64,000 nt of DNA. It comes from Betaproteobacteria bacterium. GTDB lineage: Bacteria > Pseudomonadota > Gammaproteobacteria > Burkholderiales > SG8-41. Position 1 is the stretch's first letter, and the number at the start of each line of letters is the position of its first letter. The DNA is taken from the NCBI GenBank assembly GCA_025363575.1, contig JANYDM010000084.1, forward strand, positions 14,442-78,441. Reading direction: 5' to 3'. The translations under genes and the position numbers were made by a program. Below are positions 26,859 to 36,574 of this stretch, one piece after another. Under the pieces are notes generated by a model that made no database searches, was not told where the DNA came from, and was given only the letters and a program-made list of their open reading frames with translations.

Positions 26859-27974
26859 ATGCGAGGTGGCTCGTTGCTCGCAGGTGCGGCCGCGTTATAC
26901 TTTGGCGCTGCTTCGTTCGCGCAGAACTATCCTGCCAAGCCGATTCGCTTCATCCTGCCATTTCCGCCGGGTGGGCTGGACGCGAGCAGAGAGCAGGGTT
27001 CCCGCTTGCGGGATGCGACCGACCGCGAGTCGGCCGCGGCCCCTGTGTTAATCGCGCAAGCCGACGTGCCGGGCACTCAATACCCGAATCGTCCGCTGCG
27101 TTTTATTCTTCCATTTCCCCCAGGGGGTGGCACCGACACGCTCGCGCGCATCGTCGGTCAAAAGCTCGGCGAGAATCTCGGGCAGACGATGGTGCTCGAC
27201 AACCGGCCGGGCGCCGGCGCTAACATCGGCGCCGAGATTGGCGCGCACTCGGTGCCCGACGGCTATACGCTGACAATGGGCAATGTAGCGCATGCGATCA
27301 ACATGACGTTGTATGCCAGACCCGGCTACGACTTGGCGCGGGATTTCGCACCGATTACGTTGCTCGCGTCGACGCCCAATATCCTGGTGGTGCATCCGTC
27401 AGTCGCCGCGAAATCGGTGCAGGAATTGATCGCGCTCGCTAAGGCCAAGCCCGGGCAGCTTAACTATGCCTCGTCCGGCAGCGGCAGTTCGGCGCACCTT
27501 GCAGCCGAGCTGTTTAAAAGCATGGCCGGCGTCAACCTTACGCACGTACCGTACAAAGGCGGCGGACCCGCGGTGACCAGCCTCGTCGGCGGCGAGACAG
27601 TCGTCGGCTTTGCGACCGCACCGTCGGTGCTGCAGCAGATCAAGTCCGGCCGCCTGCGCGGATTAGCGGTAACGACGCTCAAACGCACGGCCGCCGCGCC
27701 CGAGCTGCCGACCATCGCCGAAAGCGGCGTGCCGAATTACGATGCCAACACCTGGTATGGCGCGCTCGCGCCGGCCGGAACAGCACCGGCGATCATCAAC
27801 CGGTTGCACACGGAATTCATCAAGATCATGCAGTCGCCGGATATCCTCGAGCGCATCGCGGTGTTGGGCTACGAAGCATCGACAACCACGCGGCAAGAAT
27901 TCGCAGCCTACATCCAATCCGAAATTGCCAAGTGGGGCAAGGTCGTCAAGGCCACGGGCATCCGTGCCGACTGA
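26859..27974 (+). CDS. Chimeric Bug/TctC solute-binding protein with a duplicated N-terminal motif
   Basis: A Bug receptor of 371 residues, about 51 longer than its paralogues. After a signal peptide (cleavage near ASFAQ) the mature start YPAKPIRFILPFPPGG appears at residues 24-39. A 35-residue foreign stretch follows, and then YPNRPLRFILPFPPGG again at residues 75-90, continuing as an intact Bug domain (DNRPGAGANIGAE, HVPYKGGGPAVTSLVGGE). The two copies agree in 13 of 16 residues but differ at most synonymous positions, so this is not a recent tandem copy. The inserted stretch ends VLIAQADVPG, which looks like the end of a second signal peptide, and encodes two small hairpins. Whether the product folds and exports normally is uncertain. 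Confidence 0.85.
   Translation: MRGGSLLAGAAALYFGAASFAQNYPAKPIRFILPFPPGGLDASREQGSRLRDATDRESAAAPVLIAQADVPGTQYPNRPLRFILPFPPGGGTDTLARIVGQKLGENLGQTMVLDNRPGAGANIGAEIGAHSVPDGYTLTMGNVAHAINMTLYARPGYDLARDFAPITLLASTPNILVVHPSVAAKSVQELIALAKAKPGQLNYASSGSGSSAHLAAELFKSMAGVNLTHVPYKGGGPAVTSLVGGETVVGFATAPSVLQQIKSGRLRGLAVTTLKRTAAAPELPTIAESGVPNYDANTWYGALAPAGTAPAIINRLHTEFIKIMQSPDILERIAVLGYEASTTTRQEFAAYIQSEIAKWGKVVKATGIRAD
27000..27033. repeat. REP-like double hairpin inside the chimeric receptor gene
   Basis: TCCCGC-TT-GCGGGA (27000-27013) is directly followed by CCGAC-N5-GTCGG (27019-27033). Both lie in the part of the gene that has no counterpart in the other Bug receptors. This may mark a short repetitive element at the fusion point. 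Confidence 0.35.
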
Positions 27975-29313
27975 TCCGGTGACGGCGGCCCGCGCGCTTG
28001 CGCGCTACGCCGTTGAGGCGAAACACGCGGACATTCCCGCCACCGCGCGCCACGAAGCGAAGCGTTCCCTCCTGAACTGGCTCGGCTGCGCGATCGGCGG
28101 CTCGACGCATCCCGCCGTTGGGAAAGCCCTCGCCGCGCTGCTGCCGTTTTCTGCCGGCAACGACTGCACTATTCTCGGCCGGCGCGAACGCACCGATGCG
28201 CTGCATGCGGCGCTCATCAACGGACTATCCGCGCACGTGCTCGACTTCGACGATACGCATTTGCGCACGCTGCTGCATCCAAGCGTGCCGGTCGCATCCG
28301 CGTTACTCGCGCTTGCCGAACGACAGCCGATGAGCGGCCGCGACTTCCTGGCCGCGTTTGTCGTCGGCGTCGAAATCGAATGTCGGGTCGCCAACGCGAT
28401 CTGGTTTGCGCACAACTCGCATTGGTATATCACTGGCACGGCCGGAGTCATCGGCGCCGCTGCGGCAGTCGCGCGAACGCTCGGACTCGATGAAAACCAG
28501 ACGACGCACGCACTCGGCATCGCCTCAGCGCAATCCGCCGGCACGCGCGAAATGGCCGGCACGATGACCAAGGCATTTATCCACGGCCGCGCTGCGCAAA
28601 ATGGATTGCTCGCCGCACTGCTCGCGCAACAGGGATTTACCTCGGCTGAAACGAGTCTCGAAGGTCCGCATGGCTTCGCTAACGTTCTCGCGCCCGAGCG
28701 CGATCTTGCCGCGCTGACAGCCGGCCTCGGCAGCACCTACGAGATTCTTGCCAACAGCTACAAACCTTTTGCGTGCGGCGTCGTCGCCCACCCGGTCATT
28801 GACGCATGCATACGCCTGCGCGACGAAGTCAAACTGAATCCCGCGGATATTGCACGCATCGCATTGCGCGTTAATCCGCGCGCGCTCGAGTTGACTGGAA
28901 TTCAGGCGCCGCCGAACGGGCTCAAATCCAAGTGGAGCATCTATCACTCGGCCGCCGTCGCGCTGGTCGACGGCGCCGCCGGTGAGCATCAGTACGTTGA
29001 CGAGCGCGTCAATGCGCCGGAAGTGCGCGCGCTGCGCGAACGCGTGACCGCGATGGGTGACGCGCAGCTGCCCGAGATCGCCGCCGAGGTCACTGTGACC
29101 CTGAACAATGGCAAGGTGTACGCGAAGAAAGTCGACCGCGTCACCGGCAGCGCGGAAAACCCGATGAGCGACACCGATCTCGAAGCCAAAGTGTGCGGGC
29201 TCGCACACGGAATATTGCCTGAAGCGCAGACCACGGCGCTGATCGCGACTACATGGCGCGTAGCGGAGCTGGCCGACGCCGGCGAGCTCGCGCGCGCCGC
29301 CGGAAGCCAATAA
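27964..29313 (+). CDS. MmgE/PrpD family protein
   Basis: A protein of 449 residues if it starts at the GTG at 27964, which overlaps the receptor stop by 11 bases; a GTG at 27979 is the alternative. It shares with the copy at 46.1 kb an N-terminal HEAKRSLLNWLG segment, LGRRER, the active-site region LDFDDTHLRTLLHPSVPVASA, and YKPFACGVVAHPVIDAC, so these two are close paralogues. It is apparently translationally coupled to the chimeric receptor and lies 16 bases before the lyase gene. It should dehydrate, hydrate or decarboxylate a carboxylic acid that the lyase may then cleave; this is inference. Confidence 0.87.
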   Translation: MPTDPVTAARALARYAVEAKHADIPATARHEAKRSLLNWLGCAIGGSTHPAVGKALAALLPFSAGNDCTILGRRERTDALHAALINGLSAHVLDFDDTHLRTLLHPSVPVASALLALAERQPMSGRDFLAAFVVGVEIECRVANAIWFAHNSHWYITGTAGVIGAAAAVARTLGLDENQTTHALGIASAQSAGTREMAGTMTKAFIHGRAAQNGLLAALLAQQGFTSAETSLEGPHGFANVLAPERDLAALTAGLGSTYEILANSYKPFACGVVAHPVIDACIRLRDEVKLNPADIARIALRVNPRALELTGIQAPPNGLKSKWSIYHSAAVALVDGAAGEHQYVDERVNAPEVRALRERVTAMGDAQLPEIAAEVTVTLNNGKVYAKKVDRVTGSAENPMSDTDLEAKVCGLAHGILPEAQTTALIATTWRVAELADAGELARAAGSQ

Positions 29314-29329
29314 CCAAGGAGGATTACCC

Positions 29330-30223
29330 ATGGAAAAAGTAACTGCACAATTACGCAAACTGCTGGCGGGGCCCGGCTGCGTCGTCGCTCCAGGCGTAGC
29401 CGATGGACTGGCCGCGCGTCTCGTCAAGCTCGCGGGTTTCGACGCCGTGTACATGACGGGCTTCGGCACCAGTATCACGCGCCTGGGCATGCCGGACGTC
29501 GGTCTTCTGACCGCAACCGAGATGATCGACAACGCGAGCCGCATCGTCGATGCCTGCGAGCTGCCGGTAGTGGCGGATGCCGACACCGGTTACGGCAATC
29601 CGATCAACACGCGCCGCACGATACGCGACTACGAAAAAGCCGGCGTCGCCGGCGTGCACATCGAAGACCAGGGCTGGCCCAAGCGCTGCGGCCACCTCGC
29701 CGGCAAGCGGGTGATTCCGACCGCGGAAATGGTCGCGAAAATCAAGGCCGCGTGCGACGCGCGGCGCGATCCGGATTTCGTCATCATCACGCGCACCGAT
29801 GCGATTGCAATCGAAGGGCTCGATGCGGCGCTCGAGCGCGGCGAGCGGTACCGCGAAGCGGGGGCCGACGTCCTGTTCATCGAAGCGCCGGTCGGCCGCG
29901 CCGAAGTGGAACGCGTGTCCAAACACTTCAAGGGCGTGCCGCTGCTGTACAACATGGCTGCAAGCGGCAAGACGCCGGACTTGCCCGCGGACGAGCTCGC
30001 GAAGCTCGGCTTTCGCATTGCAATCTATCCAAACTGGGTGATACTCGCGGCAATTCCGGCGATGCAGAATATGCTCACCGAACTGAAGCGCACCGGCTCG
30101 ATCGCGCACATGCGCGACAAGGTCGCCACGTTCAAGCAGTTTACGGAGATTGCCGGACTGCCCGACATCATGGAACTGGAAGAACGCTACGGCTTGCCGG
30201 AAGATCAGCGCGCGAGTTTGTGA
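29330..30223 (+). CDS. Isocitrate lyase / PEP mutase family lyase
   Basis: A 297-residue TIM-barrel enzyme of the superfamily containing 2-methylisocitrate lyase (PrpB), dimethylmalate lyase, oxaloacetate decarboxylase and PEP mutase. VADADTGYGNP holds metal-binding acids, GVHIEDQGWPKRCGHLAGK holds the catalytic-loop Cys (about residue 120), and VIITRTDA is the conserved strand. KRCGH favours a lyase over a phosphonomutase. It has an excellent Shine-Dalgarno (AAGGAGG). It would cleave a 2-hydroxy dicarboxylate to an alpha-keto acid such as pyruvate plus a second acid. Together with the adjacent MmgE/PrpD and the LeuCD-like hydratase a little downstream, it suggests a methylcitrate- or dimethylmalate-like route. 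Confidence 0.88.
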   Translation: MEKVTAQLRKLLAGPGCVVAPGVADGLAARLVKLAGFDAVYMTGFGTSITRLGMPDVGLLTATEMIDNASRIVDACELPVVADADTGYGNPINTRRTIRDYEKAGVAGVHIEDQGWPKRCGHLAGKRVIPTAEMVAKIKAACDARRDPDFVIITRTDAIAIEGLDAALERGERYREAGADVLFIEAPVGRAEVERVSKHFKGVPLLYNMAASGKTPDLPADELAKLGFRIAIYPNWVILAAIPAMQNMLTELKRTGSIAHMRDKVATFKQFTEIAGLPDIMELEERYGLPEDQRASL

Positions 30224-30234
30224 ACCTTAAAGCC

Positions 30235-30326
30235 TTAGCCGCGGATACACGCGGATACACGCAGATGAAGACAAAGGCTGCTAACGGCGACACGGAGTCG
30301 CTTGAGTTATCCGCGTTTATCTGCGG
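30235..30326. repeat. Short palindromic intergenic repeat, type A copy 1
   Basis: Begins TTAGCCGCGGATA (30235-30247), then a ten-base period (GCGGATACAC twice, then GCAGATGAAG), and ends TTATCCGCGTTTATCTGCGG (30307-30326), which is roughly the reverse complement of the start. The same two ends recur at 42212-42307. The centre between the ends differs completely between the copies. It lies between the convergent lyase and SDR genes. Confidence 0.75.
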
Positions 30327-30346
30327 CTTCGAACCGCTGTAGACGA

Positions 30347-31132
30347 TTAAGTCGTAGCCCACGCACCGTCGATAGGCAACGATCCACCGCTGATATTGGC
30401 CGCGCCGTCGCCGCACAGAAAAACGCCGAGTGCCGCGACTTCCGCGGGCATGATCGGCCGCCGGCTTGGTTGGCGTATATCGACCAGCTCGAGTATCGCC
30501 TGTTCGCGCGTCTGTTTTTTTTCTGCCATCTGGCGCGCGATCTGGCGATCTGCATGCGGCGTCAACACCCACCCCGGTGCAATCGCGTTGCACGTCACGC
30601 CGGTGGTCGCGCATTCGAGCGCGACAGCACGCGTCATGCCGACGATCGCGGCCTTGGTCGTCATGTAGTCGATGCGGTCCTTGACCAGATTGGTCGCGTG
30701 GATCGACGCCATGTTGATGATGCGGCCCCAGTTACGTTTTTTCATCGCCGGCAGCGCGAGCCGTATCGTGTGAAACGCGGCCGACAGGTTCACCGCGAGC
30801 GCAAGATCCCATTTGTCCACCGGAAAGGCTTCGACCGGCGCGTAGTGTCGCGTCACGGCGTTATTGATCAGGACGTCAATGGCCCCGAAACGCTTGAGCG
30901 CGGCACCGATCATCTTCTCGACTTCTGCCGGCTTGCCGACGTCGGCCGCGTCGTAAACCACTTCGACGCCGCTTTGGGTGGCGATCTCGGCGCGCAGCTT
31001 CTCGATGTCGGCGGGGTCGCCCAAACCGTTGAACACAATGTTGCAGCCTTCCGCGGCGAAAGCCCTGGCGAAAGCCTCGCCGATGCCGCCGCTGGCGCCC
31101 GTGACGAGCACGGTTTTGCCTTTCAATGCCAT
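30347..31132 (-). CDS. Short-chain dehydrogenase/reductase (3-hydroxybutyrate dehydrogenase-like)
   Basis: A 261-residue classical SDR. The cofactor motif is TGASGGIGEAFARAFA (residues about 11-27), the catalytic Tyr and Lys are in YMTTK, the Ser is in NMASIH, and the C-terminus ends with the usual CGDGAANISGGSLPIDGAW. The NNAG motif reads NNAV. The ATG at 31132 has GGGGGAG upstream; longer in-frame starts run antisense into the divergent leuC-like gene. Sequence style resembles D-3-hydroxybutyrate dehydrogenases, but substrate is uncertain. It is divergent from the LeuC-like gene, with about 100 bases between them. Confidence 0.88.
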   Translation of the reverse strand: MALKGKTVLVTGASGGIGEAFARAFAAEGCNIVFNGLGDPADIEKLRAEIATQSGVEVVYDAADVGKPAEVEKMIGAALKRFGAIDVLINNAVTRHYAPVEAFPVDKWDLALAVNLSAAFHTIRLALPAMKKRNWGRIINMASIHATNLVKDRIDYMTTKAAIVGMTRAVALECATTGVTCNAIAPGWVLTPHADRQIARQMAEKKQTREQAILELVDIRQPSRRPIMPAEVAALGVFLCGDGAANISGGSLPIDGAWATT

Positions 31133-31235
31133 GCCATTCTCCCCCTTGTCGATGCGCATCGATGATACACGATGGCGGCCGCGCGCCCGCCGCGCGCGGC
31201 ATGCTAAGCTTTCGCTTCTTGGAGAAAGCCGACTC

Positions 31236-32642
31236 ATGCCGCAAACCCTGTTCGAAAAAATATGGAGCCGCCATGCGATCGTGATGCGCGGCGAAAACGA
31301 GGCGCTGCTGCACGTCGATCGCAACTTCGTGCACGAAGGCTCGTTCCACGCTTTCGGCGCACTCGCGATGGAAGGGCGCAAAGTGCGCAAGCCGCGCCAG
31401 ACATTCGCGACTGCAGACCATTACGTGCCGACGCTCAACCGCGAAAAAGGCGAGGCCTCCGTTACCGATCCCGAAATGCGCAACATGCTCGACCTGTTCG
31501 CGAAGAACACCAAGGCCAATGACATCACCCATTACTACAGCCTCGAGCATCCGCAGCAGGGCATCGTGCACGTCGTCGGACCGGAGCTCGGCATTACGCA
31601 GCCCGGCCTCGTCATCACCTGCGGCGATTCGCATACCCCGACGCACGGCGCGTTCGGCGCGTATGCGGTGGGCATCGGCGCCTCGCAGTTGAAGCAGATA
31701 CTCGCGACGCAGTGCCTGTGGCAAAAGAAACCGAAAACGCTGCGCGTTACCGTGGGCGGCGCACTGCCGCCCGGCGTGACGGCCAAAGACGTCGTGCTCG
31801 CCATCATCGCGAAAATCGGCACCGCCGGCGGCACCAGCCATGCGGTTGAATTCGCCGGCGCCGCGATTCGCGCGCTCAGCATGGAAGGGCGCCTGACCGT
31901 GTGCAATATGGCGACGGAACTGGGCGCGCGCTCCGGCATGGTCGCGCCCGATGACACAACCTACGCTTATCTGGCGGGACGCGAATTCTCGCCCCAGGGC
32001 GCGTATTGGGATAAGGCCCTGCAATTCTGGCAGTCCCTGCCGACGGACGACGGCGCGCGCTTCGACCGTGAAGTAACACTGGACGCATCCCAAGTCGCTC
32101 CCATGGTGACGTGGGGCACCAGCCCCGAAGAGGCGGTCTCGATAACCGAGTCGGTGCCTGATCCCGCCTCGGCAAGCGACGCCAACAAGCGTTCGCACAT
32201 GGAGCAGGCGCTGCGCTATATGGAGCTGACGCCGGGGACACCGGTCGACGGACTCAAGATCCATCGTGCTTTTATCGGCACCTGCACCAATGGCCGCATC
32301 GAAGACCTTCGCGCAGCAGCCGCGGTATTGAAGGGAAGGAAAAGCGTGGTACCCGCCTGGGTATCGCCGGGCTCGACGACGGTCAAGCGCCAGGCCGAAG
32401 CCGAAGGGCTGGACAGGATATTCATCGCGGCGGGTTTCGATTGGCGCGCTTCGGGCTGTTCGAGCTGCGCCGCCACTAACGGCGACAGCGTACCGGCCGG
32501 CGAGCGCTGCGCATCGACGTCCAACCGCAACTTCGAAGGCCGCCAGGGCAAAGGCGCGCGCACGCACTTGATGAGCCCCGCGATGGTCGCTGCCGCTGCA
32601 GTGACGGGAAAGCTCACCGACGTGCGGAAACTAATGGTCTAA
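31236..32642 (+). CDS. leuC: 3-isopropylmalate dehydratase large subunit-like (aconitase family)
   Basis: A 468-residue aconitase-family large subunit. TCGDSHTPTHGAFGAYAVGIG and the three cluster cysteines, in GTCTNGR (about residue 349) and GCSSC (about 407 and 410), are at the positions usual for LeuC, so a [4Fe-4S] cluster is expected. The cysteine-loop sequence GCSSCAATNGD differs from the common GCSMCLAMN of biosynthetic enzymes. With the LeuD-like subunit it should (de)hydrate a 2- or 3-hydroxy dicarboxylate. No leuB follows, and the surroundings are catabolic, so a substrate other than isopropylmalate (dimethylmalate, citramalate) is possible. The ATG at 31236 gives the normal N-terminus. 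Confidence 0.88.
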   Translation: MPQTLFEKIWSRHAIVMRGENEALLHVDRNFVHEGSFHAFGALAMEGRKVRKPRQTFATADHYVPTLNREKGEASVTDPEMRNMLDLFAKNTKANDITHYYSLEHPQQGIVHVVGPELGITQPGLVITCGDSHTPTHGAFGAYAVGIGASQLKQILATQCLWQKKPKTLRVTVGGALPPGVTAKDVVLAIIAKIGTAGGTSHAVEFAGAAIRALSMEGRLTVCNMATELGARSGMVAPDDTTYAYLAGREFSPQGAYWDKALQFWQSLPTDDGARFDREVTLDASQVAPMVTWGTSPEEAVSITESVPDPASASDANKRSHMEQALRYMELTPGTPVDGLKIHRAFIGTCTNGRIEDLRAAAAVLKGRKSVVPAWVSPGSTTVKRQAEAEGLDRIFIAAGFDWRASGCSSCAATNGDSVPAGERCASTSNRNFEGRQGKGARTHLMSPAMVAAAAVTGKLTDVRKLMV

Positions 32643-32827
32643 TTCTTTCACCGCAAAGGATTCATCACAATACCCCCTTGAGTGGCACGCGAAGGACGCA
32701 AAGGAAATCAAAAGCAAAATAAAGACAAAGTAGAGACGTAAATCAGAAACTATTACTTATGTTTTGTCCTTTCTAGTTCTTCGCTTCCCTTCGCGGTTCA
32801 AGATTGAATGTTTTTAGGAGTGCACAA
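32643..32827. repeat. AT-rich spacer with an imperfect inverted repeat between the LeuC- and LeuD-like genes
   Basis: The left part carries ACCGCAAAGG and CGCGAAGGACGCAAAGG; the right part carries TTCTTCGCTTCCCTTCGCGG, an imperfect reverse complement. The centre is markedly AT-rich compared with the genes. The layout resembles other short palindromic repeats in this window but with a different unit. It separates two subunit genes that usually lie close together. AGGAG at 32816-32820 serves the leuD start. Confidence 0.55.
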
Positions 32828-33436
32828 GTGCAGGCATTCACCAAACTCGAGGGCGTCGCGGCGCCGCTGGATTTCGCGAACGTCGATACCGATAAAATCA
32901 TCCCCGCGCGTTTCCTCCGCAGGCTGCGCGAGCCGGGCTATGAGAAGCTCGCGTTTCACGACGCGCGTTACGACGCGAACGGCAAGGACCGCCCCGACTT
33001 CGTGCTGAACCAGGCGCCGTATCGCCAGGCGAAAATTCTGGTGGCCGGCGCCAATTTCGGCTGCGGCTCGTCGCGTGAAGCGGCGGTGTACGTCATGTGG
33101 GACTACGGCATCCGCTCGGTTATCGCGCCCTCTTTTGGCGACATCCATTACGGCAACGAATTGCAAAACGGCATGCTGCCTGTGGTATTACCCGACGCCG
33201 CCTGCGAAAAGTTGCGCCAGCAATTGCATGACAAGCCGGGAGCGGAAATCGGCATCGACCTCGAAGCGCAGACCGTGACAGGCCCCGATGGCGCGACGTA
33301 CCGTTTCGACATCGATCCCAGCCACAAAGAGCGCCTGCTGAAGGGGCTTGACGATATCGGGCTCGTCATGCAGAACATCGGCGCAATCGAGGCGTTCGAG
33401 AAAAAGCATCACAGCGAGCTGCCATGGCTGGCGTAA
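32828..33436 (+). CDS. leuD: 3-isopropylmalate dehydratase small subunit-like
   Basis: A 202-residue swivel-domain subunit. It starts at the GTG at 32828, with AGGAG about eight bases upstream; an in-frame TTG at 32804 is less likely. ANVDTDKIIPARFL, the substrate-loop AGANFGCGSSREAAVYVMWDYG and APSFGDIHYGNELQNGMLPV are typical of LeuD. It pairs with the large subunit at 31.2 kb to form the heterodimeric hydratase. Confidence 0.9.
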   Translation: MQAFTKLEGVAAPLDFANVDTDKIIPARFLRRLREPGYEKLAFHDARYDANGKDRPDFVLNQAPYRQAKILVAGANFGCGSSREAAVYVMWDYGIRSVIAPSFGDIHYGNELQNGMLPVVLPDAACEKLRQQLHDKPGAEIGIDLEAQTVTGPDGATYRFDIDPSHKERLLKGLDDIGLVMQNIGAIEAFEKKHHSELPWLA

Positions 33437-33460
33437 ACGGCGACTAACGATCAGGTTGAA

Positions 33461-34255
33461 ATGCCCTCTACCCCGCCACCTGATTCCGAACTGGACACAT
33501 TCATACAGCTCGTCCAGAAAGCGCCGCATCTCGCGCCCGAATTCGAGCGCGTGGCCGCTTACGTTCAGGGCAAGGGTTACGGCATTCCGTCGGTCGCCGA
33601 CGAAGTAAAGCTCGCGCTGCAGCAACTACCCCGGACACCGCAGCTCGCAGTCGATATCGGCGGCAATGTGGGCGACTACACTGCCGAACTCAGAAACAAA
33701 TGTCCGCAGCTCGAAATCCACACGTTCGAGCCGTGCTCGCTCACGCTCTCCAAACTGCGCAAGCGGTTCGACGGCGACGCAAATATCAAGATCGTGCCGA
33801 TGGCCGTATCCAATACGACGGGCGCTGCGACGCTGTTCTCGAATAAACCCGGCTCGAATCTGGCCAGCCTGACGCGGCGCAGGCTTTCCCACTACAACAT
33901 TGATTTCAAGTACAAAGAGCCGGTGCGCACCGTCAGATTCGAAAAATACTGGGACAGCGTGCTGAACAAGCGCCCTCTCGATATCGTAAGGATCGACGTC
34001 GAAGGCCACGAATTCGCGGCATTGAGCGGATTCGGGCCCGCCATCGAAGCGACGCGCGTGGTCCATTTCAGCGTTGACGGCACCAATATCGATACGCGCA
34101 CCTACTTTCAGGACTTCTGGTATTTCTTCAGGCAATGCGGATTCGATATCTTCAGAATCACGCCTGGCGGGCTCAGCCGCATCGAGCTTTACCGCGAGAC
34201 CAGCGAAAGTTTTTCGGTTGCCAACTATTTCGCGGTGAATCAGAAAACTATTTGA
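33461..34255 (+). CDS. FkbM family SAM-dependent methyltransferase
   Basis: A 264-residue protein. After about 60 divergent residues it has the SAM-binding start LAVDIGGNVGDYT, then IHTFEPCSLTLSKL, VPMAVSNTTGAATLF and DIVRIDVEGHEFAALSG, the order typical of FkbM-domain O-methyltransferases. The target, often a sugar or polyketide hydroxyl, is unknown. It starts 24 bases after leuD on the same strand but is functionally unrelated to hydratases, so it may be a chance neighbour. Confidence 0.85.
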   Translation: MPSTPPPDSELDTFIQLVQKAPHLAPEFERVAAYVQGKGYGIPSVADEVKLALQQLPRTPQLAVDIGGNVGDYTAELRNKCPQLEIHTFEPCSLTLSKLRKRFDGDANIKIVPMAVSNTTGAATLFSNKPGSNLASLTRRRLSHYNIDFKYKEPVRTVRFEKYWDSVLNKRPLDIVRIDVEGHEFAALSGFGPAIEATRVVHFSVDGTNIDTRTYFQDFWYFFRQCGFDIFRITPGGLSRIELYRETSESFSVANYFAVNQKTI

Positions 34256-34302
34256 TCGCAGGCCCGCGTCTGCCGCGGACTGGCGCCGCGCGCCGTCGTG
34301 AA

Positions 34303-35469
<1,167 letters not shown>

Positions 35470-35584
35470 TTATCAAATCCGCGCGCGCAGCCGTCGCTGA
35501 TTACCCGTTAAAATAACCAAAAACTCGTCCGTCGCCGCTCCGTGCGTGCAGGCGGCGCCCATCCGACCGCAGAGGAATTCCATC

Positions 35585-36574
35585 GTGACCGGCCTGCTCG
35601 TTTCGCATCAATTCAAAGCCCGCTATGGCGCGGACGTCGTGGCCGCGGCCAAGCGCGACGGTGTCGAAATCGAATTGCTGACCCTGCCGCCCGATCCCGA
35701 AGCGCGCATCGACGATACGGCAGCCGCGCGCGCCGACATTGCCTATTTCAGCAGCGACATCTTTCCCAAATACACCAAACAGTTTTTCTCGGCGACGCGC
35801 AAGGCGCCGGCACTTAAATGGATGCAGGTGTTCAACGCCGGTGTCGACCATCCGGTGTTCGCGACCGTGCTCGAACGCGGCGTGCGCCTCACGACATCGT
35901 CGGGCACCGCCGCTGAGCCGATCGCGCAGACCGCGATTGCCGGCATGCTGATGCTCGCGCGTAACTTTCCGCGCTGGCTCGGCGGCCAGCGCGAGCGCAA
36001 ATGGGACCCGATGCCGCCGGCCGAATTCCCGCGCGACCTGCGCGGCCAGACCCTGCTCATCTACGGCCTCGGCCGCATCGGCCTCGAGATTGCGCGGCTC
36101 GCGCACCTGCTCGGGCTCAAAATCATCGGCGTGCGGCGCAGCCCGCAACAAAACGAGCACGTCGATGAAAGGCATACGCCGGACAAACTCGGCGAACTTC
36201 TCCCGCGCTGCGACTGGGTGGTGCTCACCTGTCCGCTCACCGCGGAAACGCGCGGTATGGTTACGGCCGCCCTGCTCGCGAAGTTGCCGCGCGGGGCGCG
36301 CCTAATCAACATGAGTCGCGGCGAAGTCGTCGACGAGCCGGCGCTGATCGCTGCGCTGCAGAGCGGACAGCTAGCTGGTGCTTACCTCGACGTTTTCGCG
36401 GAGGAGCCGCTGCCGCCCGCATCGCCGCTGTGGGACCTGCCCAATGTTATCGTCACGCCGCACAATTCGCCGGCGTCGGCCGGTAGCGATGCGCGCATCA
36501 ACGCGCTGTTCCTGGACAATTTGAAGCGCTGGAAAACCAACCAGCCGCTCGTCAACGAGGTCATCAAGTCATGA
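35585..36574 (+). CDS. D-isomer-specific 2-hydroxyacid dehydrogenase
   Basis: A 329-residue NAD(P)-dependent dehydrogenase. The GTG at 35585 has AGAGGA upstream and gives (M)TGLLVSHQFKARYG. The nucleotide-binding motif is IYGLGRIGLEIARL (about residue 160), the catalytic Arg is in NMSRGEVVDE, the Glu in FAEEPLPP, and the His in TPHNSPAS. It should interconvert a 2-oxo and a D-2-hydroxy acid. The last four bases overlap the next Bug receptor (ATGA), so the dehydrogenase and receptor are translationally coupled and probably act on related acids. Confidence 0.9.
   Translation: MTGLLVSHQFKARYGADVVAAAKRDGVEIELLTLPPDPEARIDDTAAARADIAYFSSDIFPKYTKQFFSATRKAPALKWMQVFNAGVDHPVFATVLERGVRLTTSSGTAAEPIAQTAIAGMLMLARNFPRWLGGQRERKWDPMPPAEFPRDLRGQTLLIYGLGRIGLEIARLAHLLGLKIIGVRRSPQQNEHVDERHTPDKLGELLPRCDWVVLTCPLTAETRGMVTAALLAKLPRGARLINMSRGEVVDEPALIAALQSGQLAGAYLDVFAEEPLPPASPLWDLPNVIVTPHNSPASAGSDARINALFLDNLKRWKTNQPLVNEVIKS

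Noticed and set aside
27000..27033. Interpreting the chimeric receptor as a sequencing frameshift between two genes
   Set aside because: The frame is continuous through both N-terminal copies and the insert, and the total excess (51 residues) equals the offset between the copies, so no frameshift is needed.
30235..30326. Possible CRISPR array from the ten-base periodic units
   Set aside because: Units are too short and contiguous, there are no spacers, and the arms are inverted; it fits a palindromic intergenic repeat.
30876..32567. A 563-codon minus-strand frame over the LeuC-like gene
   Set aside because: It is a shadow of the aconitase-family gene on the plus strand, whose cluster cysteines and motifs are intact.
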